A stretch of DNA of 52,932 bases from Aquirufa sp. (lineage in GTDB: Bacteria; Bacteroidota; Bacteroidia; Cytophagales; Spirosomataceae): the NCBI GenBank assembly GCA_030833145.1, contig JAURHT010000003.1, positions 1 through 52,932 on the forward strand, given 5' to 3'. Both the position numbers and the translations under genes were made by a program. The first letter of the stretch is position 1, and each line of letters starts with the position of its first letter. This document shows positions 8,655 to 17,117 of this stretch, one piece after another. Under the pieces are notes generated by a model that had not been told where the DNA came from, made no database searches, and saw only the letters and a program-made list of their open reading frames with translations.

Positions 8655-9860
8655 CTATTCTGGCTTTGGAAGTGTAATGCGAAAAGTGGAACCCTTATTG
8701 ATTTCGGTCGATTTTAAGACCAATTTTCCTTGGTGGTAATTTTCGATAATCCGTTTGGCTAACGTTAATCCTAAACCCCATCCACGCTTTTTGGTAGAAA
8801 ATCCGGGCGAGAATATTTTGGACGTATTGCTAGGCAAAATACCTTTTCCCGTATCTGAGATATCAATTAGTATGACATTATTTTTGCCTTCTTTTAACTC
8901 AATCCGCAATTGTCCGTGGCCCCCCATCGCATCCACGCCATTCTTACAGATATTCTCAATGACCCATTCAAATAGGTATTTATTCAAATTAGCCGTTTGA
9001 TTGGCAGCTAGGGAGGAATGTATTTCGATGGTAACTTTGGACGAAATACGAATTTTCAGATAGCTGATAAAGCTTTGAATAACTGCTTCGATGTCCTCTA
9101 ATTTTAAGACAGGCGTGGACCCAATATTCGAGAAACGAGTCGTAATCGTTTCCAATCGTTGGATATCTTTCGATAATTCGACCACAATATCTGGATTAAT
9201 GTGAGGCTCATTTCGTAACAATTCTACCCAAGCCGTCAAAGAAGAAAGGGGTGTACCTAATTGATGCGCCGTTTCTTTGGCTAATCCCACCCAAACTCGA
9301 TTCTGTTCCGCCCTTCGCGAATACGAAAGAAAAATGTAGCCTAAAAAGCCGATAATGAGAACCACTAATAGTTGCGATAAGGGATAGTAGCGCAATAATT
9401 TCAACAGCTGAGAATTCCCATAATAGATGTATTCTTTCTGGAAACCCATATCCATTTCGATAGGGGTATTTTGCTCCGCTATGATTTCCTTCAGCTTTTG
9501 CTGTAAAATTTCTTGCTTTTTCTCCGTACTAAGTGTTTCCGGTAAGGGAATATTGATGGAGTTTAGGTGCCCGGAACCATCTTTCCAAATCACGGGTATC
9601 GTATTATTCTCATTAATCTTCTTAATTCGCTCGAAAAAGAAATTGATATCCGCGTTATTATCACTCGTTAACGCATAGCGAATGGTTTCCGCATACAATT
9701 CAATTTGTTGCTTTTCACGTTCTTCCAGTTTGTTGACTAGACCGTCTGTAAAGTACAAGGAGAAGCCCGCCATCACCACGCTGACCGCAAAAAAAGCTAC
9801 TTTCAACCAAGTATCTCGGTTGTAAAAGGCTAATGGGATGGAAAAGTATTTAAAGATCAT
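8655..9860 (-). CDS. Membrane sensor histidine kinase
   Basis: This 401-residue kinase, started at the ATG at 9860 (a TTG at 9878 is the longer option), has a membrane segment at about 21-40, a periplasmic stretch to about 160, and a second segment at 162-180. The H box ETAHQLGTPLSSL puts the phosphorylated histidine at 199. N box NGVDAM (307-312), G1 box DTGKGI (336-341) and G2 box GWGLGLTLAKRI (360-371) complete the HATPase domain. It should signal to a response regulator, but none is in the window. It is directly joined to an AEC transporter, which may carry or report on the sensed compound; that is inference. Confidence 0.9.
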   Translation of the reverse strand: MIFKYFSIPLAFYNRDTWLKVAFFAVSVVMAGFSLYFTDGLVNKLEEREKQQIELYAETIRYALTSDNNADINFFFERIKKINENNTIPVIWKDGSGHLNSINIPLPETLSTEKKQEILQQKLKEIIAEQNTPIEMDMGFQKEYIYYGNSQLLKLLRYYPLSQLLVVLIIGFLGYIFLSYSRRAEQNRVWVGLAKETAHQLGTPLSSLTAWVELLRNEPHINPDIVVELSKDIQRLETITTRFSNIGSTPVLKLEDIEAVIQSFISYLKIRISSKVTIEIHSSLAANQTANLNKYLFEWVIENICKNGVDAMGGHGQLRIELKEGKNNVILIDISDTGKGILPSNTSKIFSPGFSTKKRGWGLGLTLAKRIIENYHQGKLVLKSTEINKGSTFRITLPKPE

Positions 9861-9936
9861 CGTAATTATTACCCTCAAAAGGGTACGTTCATCACAAATT
9901 ACCTACCGTTTATCCAATTTCCCAAATAAATTTTCT

Positions 9937-9963
9937 AAGGTACTATGCAATACAAAGTACCTT
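9937..9963. promoter_or_regulatory. Palindromic operator upstream of padR
   Basis: AAGGTACT and AGTACCTT form a perfect 8-bp inverted repeat with an 11-bp centre, and further symmetric bases inside give the pattern AAGGTACTnTGnAnTnCAnAG followed by TACCTT. It lies just upstream of the -7 element and covers the place of the -33 element, as expected of an autorepressed padR promoter. Confidence 0.6.
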
Positions 9964-9966
9964 GTC

Positions 9967-9974
9967 TATATTTG
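9967..9974 (+). promoter_or_regulatory. -7 promoter element for padR-pspC unit
   Basis: TATATTTG matches TAnnTTTG fully and lies 25 bp before the padR ATG and 3 bp after the palindromic operator. ATG stands where a -33 TTG is expected at 19-bp spacing, suggesting a weak or controlled promoter. Confidence 0.6.
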
Positions 9975-9999
9975 CATTGTCAAATAAAACAAAGAACCC

Positions 10000-10338
10000 A
10001 TGGATATTGAAAATGCCAAGGTACAAATGAGGAAAGGGATTTTAGAATTCTGTATTCTCAAAATTATCTCAAAAGGAGAGGTCTATGCCTCTACTATGTT
10101 ATCAGAATTAACCTCCGCTAAAATTATGGTCGTGGAAGGGACTTTGTACCCTTTATTAACTCGCCTGAAAAATGCCGGATTTTTAGACTACCGCTGGGTA
10201 GAATCAGCCTCAGGTCCGCCTCGAAAATATTATTTATTAACAGACAAAGGACAGGAATTCTTAACAGAGATGTCCTCGACTTGGGATGAATTACAAGCAT
10301 CCGTTAACCAAATTTCAAACGCTTCTCCGCAGGCTTAA
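10000..10338 (+). CDS. PadR family transcriptional regulator
   Basis: This 112-residue winged-helix protein matches PadR: MRKGILEFCILKIISKGEVY at the start, then the recognition helix and wing VVEGTLYPLLTRLKNAGFLD and SGPPRKYYLLTDKGQEFL. PadR proteins are dimeric repressors that often control their own promoter and membrane-stress or efflux genes downstream. It starts a cassette with the PspC-domain protein 11 bp later and a head-GIN protein after that, an order seen in many Bacteroidota. The palindrome at 9937-9963 is the probable binding site. The effector is unknown. Confidence 0.92.
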   Translation: MDIENAKVQMRKGILEFCILKIISKGEVYASTMLSELTSAKIMVVEGTLYPLLTRLKNAGFLDYRWVESASGPPRKYYLLTDKGQEFLTEMSSTWDELQASVNQISNASPQA

Positions 10339-10349
10339 CCTTACCCCAA

Positions 10350-12746
10350 ATGAAAAAGACTTTATCAATTAATATCGCTGGATTTGTCTTCCACATCGAA
10401 GAGGACGCTTTTGCTACCTTAGATGCTTATTTAAAATCCATCCATGCGTATTTCGCATCTTTCGAAGGATCGAAAGAAATTATCGCCGATATCGAATCGA
10501 GCATTGCGGAGAAATTTTGGAACATTAGAGAAACAGAAAAAACGGAAGCCATCACCCAAGCTCATGTGGATGCCTTGATCGCTTCTTTAGGAACCATTGC
10601 TGATTTCAAGCAAGTGGAAGAAGAGGAAGATAAGAAAGAAGGCTATAGTGCTCCTAAAACAGAGGGTGCGCCTAAAATTTTCCGTCGCGACATCACTCGT
10701 AAGAAATTAGGTGGAGTAGCGGCAGGAATTGCTCGTTATTTTGAAGTGGACGTGACTTGGGTTCGATTGATCTTATTGGCCTTATTGAGTGCAAGCTTTC
10801 CCTTATTTCACGTAGGAAATATTGTGTTCTGGGCCTATATCATTGTTTGGGCTGCTGTTCCTGGGGAAATAAACGTGGACGATGATAAATCATACCGCAA
10901 ATTTTACCGCGATTCTGAGAAAAAAGTGATTGGTGGCGTGATGGCTGGAATTGCTGCTTACACGGGGTGGGATGTAGGTTTATTGCGTGTTTTGGCCGTT
11001 TTATCTGTTGGCCTATTTGGATCTGGCATTATTGCTTATTTAGTAATTATGGTTATTACGCCGGAGGCGAAGACGATGAAAGATAAGATGGAGATGACGG
11101 GTGAGCCTATCACCTTGGAAAATATAGAAAACAACATCAAAAAAAGTATTCAACCAGATGAAACGGAAGAAAAGACAATTACGAAATTGCTTTTATTCCC
11201 TTTTCGCATTTTAGCAACCGTTTTTACTGCTTTGAAAGGGCCATTGAATGTGATACGTTGGTTTTTCCAAATACTACTTGGGGTCATCTTATTGATCTTG
11301 GGTATTGCGTTTATTATCGTTTTGGGAGCTTTGTGTTCGGTAGGATTTACGGGTCTTGACCAAGGGCAGTTTGTCCACATGGGTCCTTTGCCACTTTATT
11401 TGATCGCAAAAGACTTTCCGTTCTGGGCTATTCCGGCTTTGGTGATGGCATTCTTACCGATGTTTGTATCGATTGTTATCGCAGGAGTTTCCTTATTAGC
11501 GAATCGTAAATTCTATAACAAGACGTACAAAATTGTTTCCACAACGATGGTAATCGTAGGATGGATCGGATTATTTGCTGCGGTTCCATTTGTGGGTCGT
11601 AACTTCCAACGTTCAGCTTCTTACAATCAGGTAAAGGAAATCGCGGTGGCCGATTCGACGACATATGTGTTAGATATTGACAAAAAAGACAACGAGACGA
11701 TTTGGCAAATGATGTTGGGGGAAAAAGTGGAGGAATTCACCTTTGATTTTGAAGATGAGGAGGATAACCACGATTATAATGAGGAACGATTTAATCGTAC
11801 GAATATCGAGATTGAAGGCTATGATGGTAAAACGATTCAGGTAATTACGTACGCAAAATCGCAAGGTTTGACGCGTAAAGAGGCGGAGACGAATGCCAAA
11901 ATGATTCGGTACAATTACCTTCAAAAGGGCAAAGATCTTCGTTTTGATACCCACTTTGGTCTACAGAATTCTAAATTCCGTGCACAACGCCTGAAGGTGA
12001 AGATCATGATTCCTTATGGCAAATCGTTTAGCATGACACGTGATTTTGCTTACTACATGGACAATGTACTAGAGTCTGGTTATTTTCATGAAGAAGGTCA
12101 GGATTTGTTTATCGGGTCGCTTTGGACATTCTCTGCAGACAAGGGTTTGATTTGTCTAAACAGAACACCTCACCATGAGGAGGAATCGAGTAATGATGAC
12201 TTTTCAGATGAAAAGGTAGGTTTTACGATCACGAAGGACCTAGAAAATTTCAGCTCTATTTCAGGATTGAACACCGAGTCTTCTCAGATAAAAATCACTA
12301 GAGGCGATCTTCCTAAGATTACTTACCGCGGGAATCAAACTTTAGAGAGTTCAGCTCACGTAGAGAACAACGTATTACTATTGGATAAAATTCAGCCAGG
12401 GATTCAGGTAGAGATTGTGGTACCTGAATTAAAAAAGGTGGAATTAGGTGGCAATGCCAGCACAGAAATCGAAGGTTTTACTTCACCTAAGTTAGATGTG
12501 ATTTTACGCGGATTTCACTCGTTAACCTTGAAGGGTGGTGGAGATCAATTGAACGCGAGTGTATTTGATTCGGCTGAATTAAATGCGGCAGATTTCGCCG
12601 TAGAAAAAGCTTTTGTTTCCATCGATAAATATGCCAAAATAGAAGCAAATGTCTCTAAAATGGTTCAAGGAAAGAAGTATGAAGGCTCTAAATTCACAAA
12701 CAAGATGGGGAGTGGAGTGAGTTACAAATGGAATATGTTAAAATAA
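10350..12746 (+). CDS. Double PspC-domain membrane protein
   Basis: This 798-residue membrane protein has a soluble N-terminal part (1-100), then two PspC domains in tandem at about 112-173 (RKKLGGVAAGIARYFEVDVT) and 184-240 (KKVIGGVMAGIAAYTGWDVG). Three more membrane segments lie at about 305-333, 358-385 and 395-415. The C-terminal 375 residues are hydrophilic and end in beta-rich repeats like head-GIN/DUF2807 proteins (KVELGGNASTEIEGF). PspC is a membrane sensor/effector of the phage-shock response in Proteobacteria; in Bacteroidota this larger form is encoded with PadR. It probably monitors envelope state, but direct evidence is lacking. It likely shares a transcript with padR and perhaps the next gene. 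Confidence 0.88.
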   Translation: MKKTLSINIAGFVFHIEEDAFATLDAYLKSIHAYFASFEGSKEIIADIESSIAEKFWNIRETEKTEAITQAHVDALIASLGTIADFKQVEEEEDKKEGYSAPKTEGAPKIFRRDITRKKLGGVAAGIARYFEVDVTWVRLILLALLSASFPLFHVGNIVFWAYIIVWAAVPGEINVDDDKSYRKFYRDSEKKVIGGVMAGIAAYTGWDVGLLRVLAVLSVGLFGSGIIAYLVIMVITPEAKTMKDKMEMTGEPITLENIENNIKKSIQPDETEEKTITKLLLFPFRILATVFTALKGPLNVIRWFFQILLGVILLILGIAFIIVLGALCSVGFTGLDQGQFVHMGPLPLYLIAKDFPFWAIPALVMAFLPMFVSIVIAGVSLLANRKFYNKTYKIVSTTMVIVGWIGLFAAVPFVGRNFQRSASYNQVKEIAVADSTTYVLDIDKKDNETIWQMMLGEKVEEFTFDFEDEEDNHDYNEERFNRTNIEIEGYDGKTIQVITYAKSQGLTRKEAETNAKMIRYNYLQKGKDLRFDTHFGLQNSKFRAQRLKVKIMIPYGKSFSMTRDFAYYMDNVLESGYFHEEGQDLFIGSLWTFSADKGLICLNRTPHHEEESSNDDFSDEKVGFTITKDLENFSSISGLNTESSQIKITRGDLPKITYRGNQTLESSAHVENNVLLLDKIQPGIQVEIVVPELKKVELGGNASTEIEGFTSPKLDVILRGFHSLTLKGGGDQLNASVFDSAELNAADFAVEKAFVSIDKYAKIEANVSKMVQGKKYEGSKFTNKMGSGVSYKWNMLK

Positions 12747-12795
12747 CGTGCAACCTTTTTTTGAACGTTAGCATCTAGCAACAAATTAAAATAAT

Positions 12796-13500
12796 ATGAA
12801 AAAAATCTTGTCTTTATTCGCCGCCTTAGTAGTTGTTTTTAGTTCATTCGCAGATCCTGTAGTGGTGACTAAAAAATTCAAAGTAGCTAATTTCAAATCC
12901 ATCGAGTTAGGGAGTGCTTTTGAGGTGCACGTTCACAAAGGAAATGTCTATGCCGTTTCTGTCACTGGACGGGAAAAAGATATCGAGGATTTAGAGGTTA
13001 CCACATCTGCTGGTAAATTGGAAATTGGATATGGGACTAATTGGAGTTGGAGTTGGAACAACAGCCGCTCAAAAGTAGTCGTTAACATCACCTTGCCTCG
13101 ACTTGAAAGTGGTGAGTTTACCGGTGCTTGTAAAGTGGATTTGCTAGGATTTACGAATGAGGAGGAAATGCGCTTGTTGTTTTCAGGAGCTGCTAAAGGA
13201 TCAGCTGAAGGCCTTAGAACGGATAAATTGAAGATTGAATTAAGTGGGGCATCTGATTGCAGAATCACTGGACAATCAGATTACTTGAAGATAGAAGCCT
13301 CTGGTGCGAGTCACTTAAAAGCTTTGGAATTCTTATCTCGTAATGTGGATGTGGAGGCTTCTGGCGCTAGTAGTGCTCAGGTACATGTTCAAAAATCTTT
13401 GCAAGTGGATGCTTCTGGCGCTTCCCATGTGAAATACAAAGGGAGTCCAATAATCAACAAAGACCTTTCTGGTGCGGCTTCGCTACACCAGGTTAATTAA
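12796..13500 (+). CDS. Head-GIN (DUF2807) domain secreted protein
   Basis: This 234-residue protein has a signal peptide (MKKILSLFAALVVVFSSFAD) and a head-GIN/DUF2807 domain, a putative adhesin-like right-handed beta helix. The C-terminal half is built from five short repeats around SGA(S/A): LSGASDCRI, ASGASHLKA, ASGASSAQV, ASGASHVKY and LSGAASLHQ, spaced about 20 residues apart. Family function is unknown. It lies 49 bp after the PspC gene, whose own C-terminus looks related, with no clear terminator between, so it is probably part of the PadR cassette. Its 3' end overlaps the convergent DUF1684 gene by 8 bp. Confidence 0.87.
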   Translation: MKKILSLFAALVVVFSSFADPVVVTKKFKVANFKSIELGSAFEVHVHKGNVYAVSVTGREKDIEDLEVTTSAGKLEIGYGTNWSWSWNNSRSKVVVNITLPRLESGEFTGACKVDLLGFTNEEEMRLLFSGAAKGSAEGLRTDKLKIELSGASDCRITGQSDYLKIEASGASHLKALEFLSRNVDVEASGASSAQVHVQKSLQVDASGASHVKYKGSPIINKDLSGAASLHQVN

Positions 13501-14092
13501 AAAGTTTTTCACCTGCCTCGATGCGAATCGGGAGGGTGTTTTCCGCGGGAGGAATGGGACAAGCGAATTCTTCGTTGTATGCACAATAGGGATTATAAGC
13601 TAGATTAAAGTCCACCCGCAATCGATTGTTTTTTACATTTGTTAGGGGTAAATCTAAAAAACGTCCGCCTCCATAGGTTTCTGTGGGGGCGGTTTTGTCT
13701 TTAAACGGTAGGAAGAAATTTCCGTCCTCGTGTTGATATAATTTGAGTGAAACGGTAAATCCACCTATCTCTCCTTTAATATTTCCAAATAAAATTAACT
13801 TTTCTGTCGTCCCATCTGTCATTTTTAATTCTACGGTTTTCGCTTTTTCGGCTTTTTCTAAGACGAAGTCTACGATGTAATCCTTGTTAAAAGAGTAGTA
13901 TTTTAAACCCTTGAAGGAAGCTTTATCTTTGATGGGGGATTCCTCTCCACTTTTAAAGACTTCATCTTTATCGCGACGAATTTTCAGCACATCTGCACCC
14001 GTTTCTTCGACCGGTTTCGCCGTGGGAATACTAAAATAGGCGAGGATAGCGATGATTGGAATTAGAAAGAGGAACCATTTATTGAATTTCAT
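13493..14092 (-). CDS. DUF1684 family membrane-anchored protein
   Basis: This 199-residue protein has an N-terminal membrane anchor (WFLFLIPIIAILAYFSI) and a DUF1684 domain. Family marks are RRDKDEVFKSGEESPI near residue 38, FLPFKDKTAPTETYGGGRFL in the middle, and FNLAYNPYCAYNEEFACPIP near the end. DUF1684 proteins are widespread in Bacteroidota and Actinobacteria; their role is not known. A -7-like TAATTTTA (minus strand, 14118-14125) lies 25 bp upstream. It is divergent from riboflavin synthase, 46 bp away. Confidence 0.85.
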   Translation of the reverse strand: MKFNKWFLFLIPIIAILAYFSIPTAKPVEETGADVLKIRRDKDEVFKSGEESPIKDKASFKGLKYYSFNKDYIVDFVLEKAEKAKTVELKMTDGTTEKLILFGNIKGEIGGFTVSLKLYQHEDGNFFLPFKDKTAPTETYGGGRFLDLPLTNVKNNRLRVDFNLAYNPYCAYNEEFACPIPPAENTLPIRIEAGEKLFN

Positions 14093-14111
14093 AGGAATGG
14101 GTGTAATTTTG
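14082..14111 (+). promoter_or_regulatory. Promoter of riboflavin synthase gene
   Basis: TTG (14082-14084), a 19-bp spacer and TAATTTTG (14104-14111) match the -33/-7 layout of Bacteroidota housekeeping promoters. The -7 element ends 27 bp before the ATG. The -33 part lies inside the start of the divergent DUF1684 gene. No FMN riboswitch-like structure fits in this short leader. Confidence 0.65.
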
Positions 14112-14138
14112 GGTACGTAAAATTAGCAAATAAATCAG

Positions 14139-14723
14139 ATGTTTACAGGTATTGTGGAGGCGATGGGATCGCTGGTAAAGACAGAAGCAAAAGGGACGAA
14201 TGTAGAATTTTGGTTCACTTGTCCGTTCACGCAAGAATTGAAAGTGGATCAATCGCTAGCGCATAATGGGGTTTGTTTAACTGTCGTGGAGATTCAAGGG
14301 GAGCAATACCGCGTAACCGCGATTGACGAGACCTTGCATAAGACGAATTTAGGGGATTTGAAACTAGGCCAAAAAGTAAACCTGGAACGTTGCATGGCTG
14401 CCAATGCGCGTTTTGACGGGCACATCGTACAAGGCCACGTCGATTTAACCGGTGTTTGTACGGAAATAACTGATCAGAATGGAAGTTGGGAATACCGTTT
14501 CTCCTATCCTATAACGAGCGGACATGTGACGGTCGAAAAAGGTTCGATTTGTGTGAATGGTACTAGTCTAACGGTGGTAGATTCGCAAGACGATTCCTTT
14601 ACCGTTTGCATCATCCCATATACCTACGAACACACCGTTTTTCATCAACTAAGTGTAGGTGATCGAGTGAACTTAGAATTCGATATTCTAGGAAAGTATA
14701 TTAAGAAATTAATGCAGCGATAG
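14139..14723 (+). CDS. ribE: Riboflavin synthase, alpha subunit
   Basis: This 194-residue enzyme joins two molecules of 6,7-dimethyl-8-ribityllumazine to give riboflavin. It starts with the hallmark MFTGIVEAMG and contains two lumazine-binding repeats. The first includes LAHNGVCLTVVE and VNLERCMAANARFDGHIVQG, the second VEKGSICVNGTSLTVVD and VNLEFDILGKYIKKL. The length is a little under the common 200-215. It is alone here, with no ribD, ribBA or ribH nearby, as is usual in Bacteroidota. Its last 23 bp overlap the end of argH on the other strand. Confidence 0.95.
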   Translation: MFTGIVEAMGSLVKTEAKGTNVEFWFTCPFTQELKVDQSLAHNGVCLTVVEIQGEQYRVTAIDETLHKTNLGDLKLGQKVNLERCMAANARFDGHIVQGHVDLTGVCTEITDQNGSWEYRFSYPITSGHVTVEKGSICVNGTSLTVVDSQDDSFTVCIIPYTYEHTVFHQLSVGDRVNLEFDILGKYIKKLMQR

Positions 14724-16041
14724 CCTTATTGACTTTATCAAAGCCAAAACGCTTCCAGGCGATTTCTTTTTGGCCTTGAATTTCTTCCAAACCTAAATTA
14801 CCAATACTGCCTAAATGGGAGTGATTGATCTCGCGTGTGCTGCCATCGAAAGCGCCTTCCTCGATCTTTTTACCCACGATTTGGTAGGCTTCTCTGAACG
14901 GTATCCCTTGTACGACTAATTTATTCACCTCTTCTACCGAAAACAATAAATCGTATTTAGAGTCTACTAACAGGTCTTTCTTCACTTTCATATGGCTCAC
15001 CATATAGTGCGTGATCTCTAAGCCGTCTAAGATTTCTTCAATCGCCGGCATCAACAATTCTTTCGTTAATTGGAATTCGCGGTGGTATCCTGAAGGTAAG
15101 TTGCTCGTTAATAATTGCAATTGATTCGGTAATGCCTTCAGTTTGTTAGCTTTACCACGCAATAATTCCGCCACGTCTGGATTCTTTTTATGGGGCATGA
15201 TGGAGCTTCCCGTCGTTAAAGAGCTAGGAAGTTCGATGAAGCCAAAGTTTTGGGAATTATACAAGCATACATCCATCGCTAATTTGCTTAACGTCGTAGC
15301 GATCTGTGCGATAGCTGTTAAGACAAATAATTCGGTCTTTCCACGCGATAATTGGGCATTCACTACGTTTACGTGTGGTGATTCGAAGCCTAATAATTCC
15401 GTGGTGTATTTTCTGTCCAAAGGAAACGACGATCCGTATCCCGCGCCAGAACCCAACGGGTTCTTATTAGCTAGACGGAAGGCTGCTTCTAATAATTCAA
15501 TATCTTCTACAAGACTTTCTGCGTAAGCTCCGAACCAAAGTCCGAAAGACGAAGGCATCGCAATCTGTAAGTGGGTGTAGCCGGGTAATAAATCGTTTTT
15601 ATGCGCTTCGCTTTTGGCGATCAATAAGTCAAATAACCGCTCCACCGCGTCAGCGATGTGCTGGATTTCAGCCCGCATAAATAACTTCAAATCCACTAAA
15701 ACTTGGTCGTTTCTAGAACGTCCGGCGTGAATTTTCTTTCCTTGATCACCTAATTTCTGCGTTAATAAGTATTCGATTTGGGAATGTACATCTTCCATTC
15801 CGTCTTCGATGGTAAAATCGCCGGCTTCGATTTGGGCATAAATAGCTTTCAATTCAGCACACAATGGGCCTAATTCGTCCGCGCCTAGCAAACCTACTTT
15901 CTCTAACATCGTGATGTGAGCCAGGGAACCCAGCACATCATAGCGCGCTAATTGCAAGTCGTACACGGGGTCGTTCCCAATCGTGAATTTCTCGATTTTA
16001 GCGTCTGTCGTCTGATTTTCTTTTTGCCAAAGTTTTGCCAC
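14701..16041 (-). CDS. argH: Argininosuccinate lyase
   Basis: This 446-residue member of the fumarase/aspartase superfamily splits argininosuccinate into arginine and fumarate, the last step of arginine synthesis. The superfamily signature GSSIMPHKKNPD is at 278-289, including the catalytic serine loop. HAGRSRNDQV (105-114) and PGYTHLQIA (153-161) with His157 are the other conserved substrate-binding regions. It is the last gene of the arg unit and starts 4 bp after argE. Its partner argG is not in the window. Confidence 0.96.
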   Translation of the reverse strand: MAKLWQKENQTTDAKIEKFTIGNDPVYDLQLARYDVLGSLAHITMLEKVGLLGADELGPLCAELKAIYAQIEAGDFTIEDGMEDVHSQIEYLLTQKLGDQGKKIHAGRSRNDQVLVDLKLFMRAEIQHIADAVERLFDLLIAKSEAHKNDLLPGYTHLQIAMPSSFGLWFGAYAESLVEDIELLEAAFRLANKNPLGSGAGYGSSFPLDRKYTTELLGFESPHVNVVNAQLSRGKTELFVLTAIAQIATTLSKLAMDVCLYNSQNFGFIELPSSLTTGSSIMPHKKNPDVAELLRGKANKLKALPNQLQLLTSNLPSGYHREFQLTKELLMPAIEEILDGLEITHYMVSHMKVKKDLLVDSKYDLLFSVEEVNKLVVQGIPFREAYQIVGKKIEEGAFDGSTREINHSHLGSIGNLGLEEIQGQKEIAWKRFGFDKVNKAIAALIS

Positions 16042-16045
16042 AATC

Positions 16046-17116
16046 TTAAATGCTTAGGGTTGTAAGTAGATTTTGATAGGTTTGGATGCCTTGTTTCAGT
16101 TCATCCAAGAAAATATATTCGTCTGCCGTATGCGATCTGCCGGAGTGCCCGGGACCGATTTTGACAGAGGGGATCGTTAAAAGAGCTTGATCGGAAAGGG
16201 TAGGAGAACCGAACAAAGAGATCCCTAAACCTTTTGCCGCTTGTACTAGCGGATGGGTTTCCTCCATTCTGCTGGAGTTTAAACGCATGGATCTGGGGGT
16301 TAATTCGGCCTGAACGATGGTTTTTAATTCTATTAAAACTTCTTCCAGCGAATAACATTCATTTACCCGGCAATCAATCACATAATCACAGGTATCTGGA
16401 ACGACGTTATGTTGTTTTCCAGCGTTGATAACCGTTACGGTCGTTTTTACAGGACCTAATAAGTCCGAAACTTTCTCGAAAGAATGATTTTGGATGTTTT
16501 GTATATCCTCTAAAGCCAAATAAATCGCGTTCACTCCCTCATTTCTGGCCGCATGCCCTGCAATTCCTTTTACTTTCGCATCCACCACCATCAGGCCTTT
16601 TTCTGCTATCGCCATCGCGCAATCCGTGGGTTCGCCCACGATCGCAAAATCGATTGGAGGTAATTCGCCTGAATGTAAAAGGGCTTCAATTCCACCCGTT
16701 CCTGAAATCTCTTCCTCCGCGGTAGCCGCTAATAAAAGGTTGAAGCTCAGGTTTTCGACAGCGTAAAAGGAAACGAAGGTCGCAATCAAACAAACCAAAC
16801 TCGCGCCTGCATCATTCGAACCTAAACCAATCAGTTTTCCCTCTTGCTCCGTCGCTTTGAAGGGATCAAAGGTCCAGGAGGCGTTTGCCTTCACGGTGTC
16901 ATGGTGGGAATTCAGTAGAACTGTGGGCTTGGACGCATCAAAATGCAAATTGTTAGCCCACACATTATTACCTAAACGATTCGCAAGAATACCTTGAGCC
17001 GCGAAAAAGTCCACCAAAATCTGCGCCGTCCCTTGCTCCTCCTTACTCATAGAGGGGCAGGCTATTAGCTGGGCTAATAGGTCTTTTGCGGCTAGAAATT
17101 GACTTTCCTGGTACAT
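16046..17116 (-). CDS. argE: M20 family N-acyl-ornithine deacylase (ArgE type)
   Basis: This M20 zinc peptidase-family enzyme should remove the N-acyl group from N-acylcitrulline or N-acylornithine. I start it at the ATG at 17116 (356 residues), one base past the argB stop; the longer frame runs into argB. Metal and catalytic motifs are NSHHDTV (H71, D73), GLGSNDAGA (D102) and ATAEEEISGTGG (E134/E135). The late motif GPGHSGRSHTADEYI carries the last metal histidine. In the Bacteroidota pathway with an ArgF'-type carbamoyltransferase the natural substrate is probably N-succinyl- or N-acetyl-L-citrulline; which of the two is not shown by the sequence. Confidence 0.9.
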   Translation of the reverse strand: MYQESQFLAAKDLLAQLIACPSMSKEEQGTAQILVDFFAAQGILANRLGNNVWANNLHFDASKPTVLLNSHHDTVKANASWTFDPFKATEQEGKLIGLGSNDAGASLVCLIATFVSFYAVENLSFNLLLAATAEEEISGTGGIEALLHSGELPPIDFAIVGEPTDCAMAIAEKGLMVVDAKVKGIAGHAARNEGVNAIYLALEDIQNIQNHSFEKVSDLLGPVKTTVTVINAGKQHNVVPDTCDYVIDCRVNECYSLEEVLIELKTIVQAELTPRSMRLNSSRMEETHPLVQAAKGLGISLFGSPTLSDQALLTIPSVKIGPGHSGRSHTADEYIFLDELKQGIQTYQNLLTTLSI

Positions 17117-17117
17117 G

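Noticed and set aside
9861..9878. TTG start adding six residues to the histidine kinase
   Set aside because: An ATG at 9860 begins just before the membrane segment and gives a normal N-terminus.
13240..13490. Possible DNA direct repeats or a CRISPR-like pattern in the head-GIN gene
   Set aside because: The period comes from SGAS protein repeats whose DNA differs between copies; it is coding sequence.
14093..14138. FMN riboswitch before riboflavin synthase
   Set aside because: The gap is only 46 bp, much too short for the aptamer, and holds a plain promoter.
15143..15526. Open frame of 127 codons antisense to argH
   Set aside because: It mirrors conserved argH sequence and has no recognisable features.
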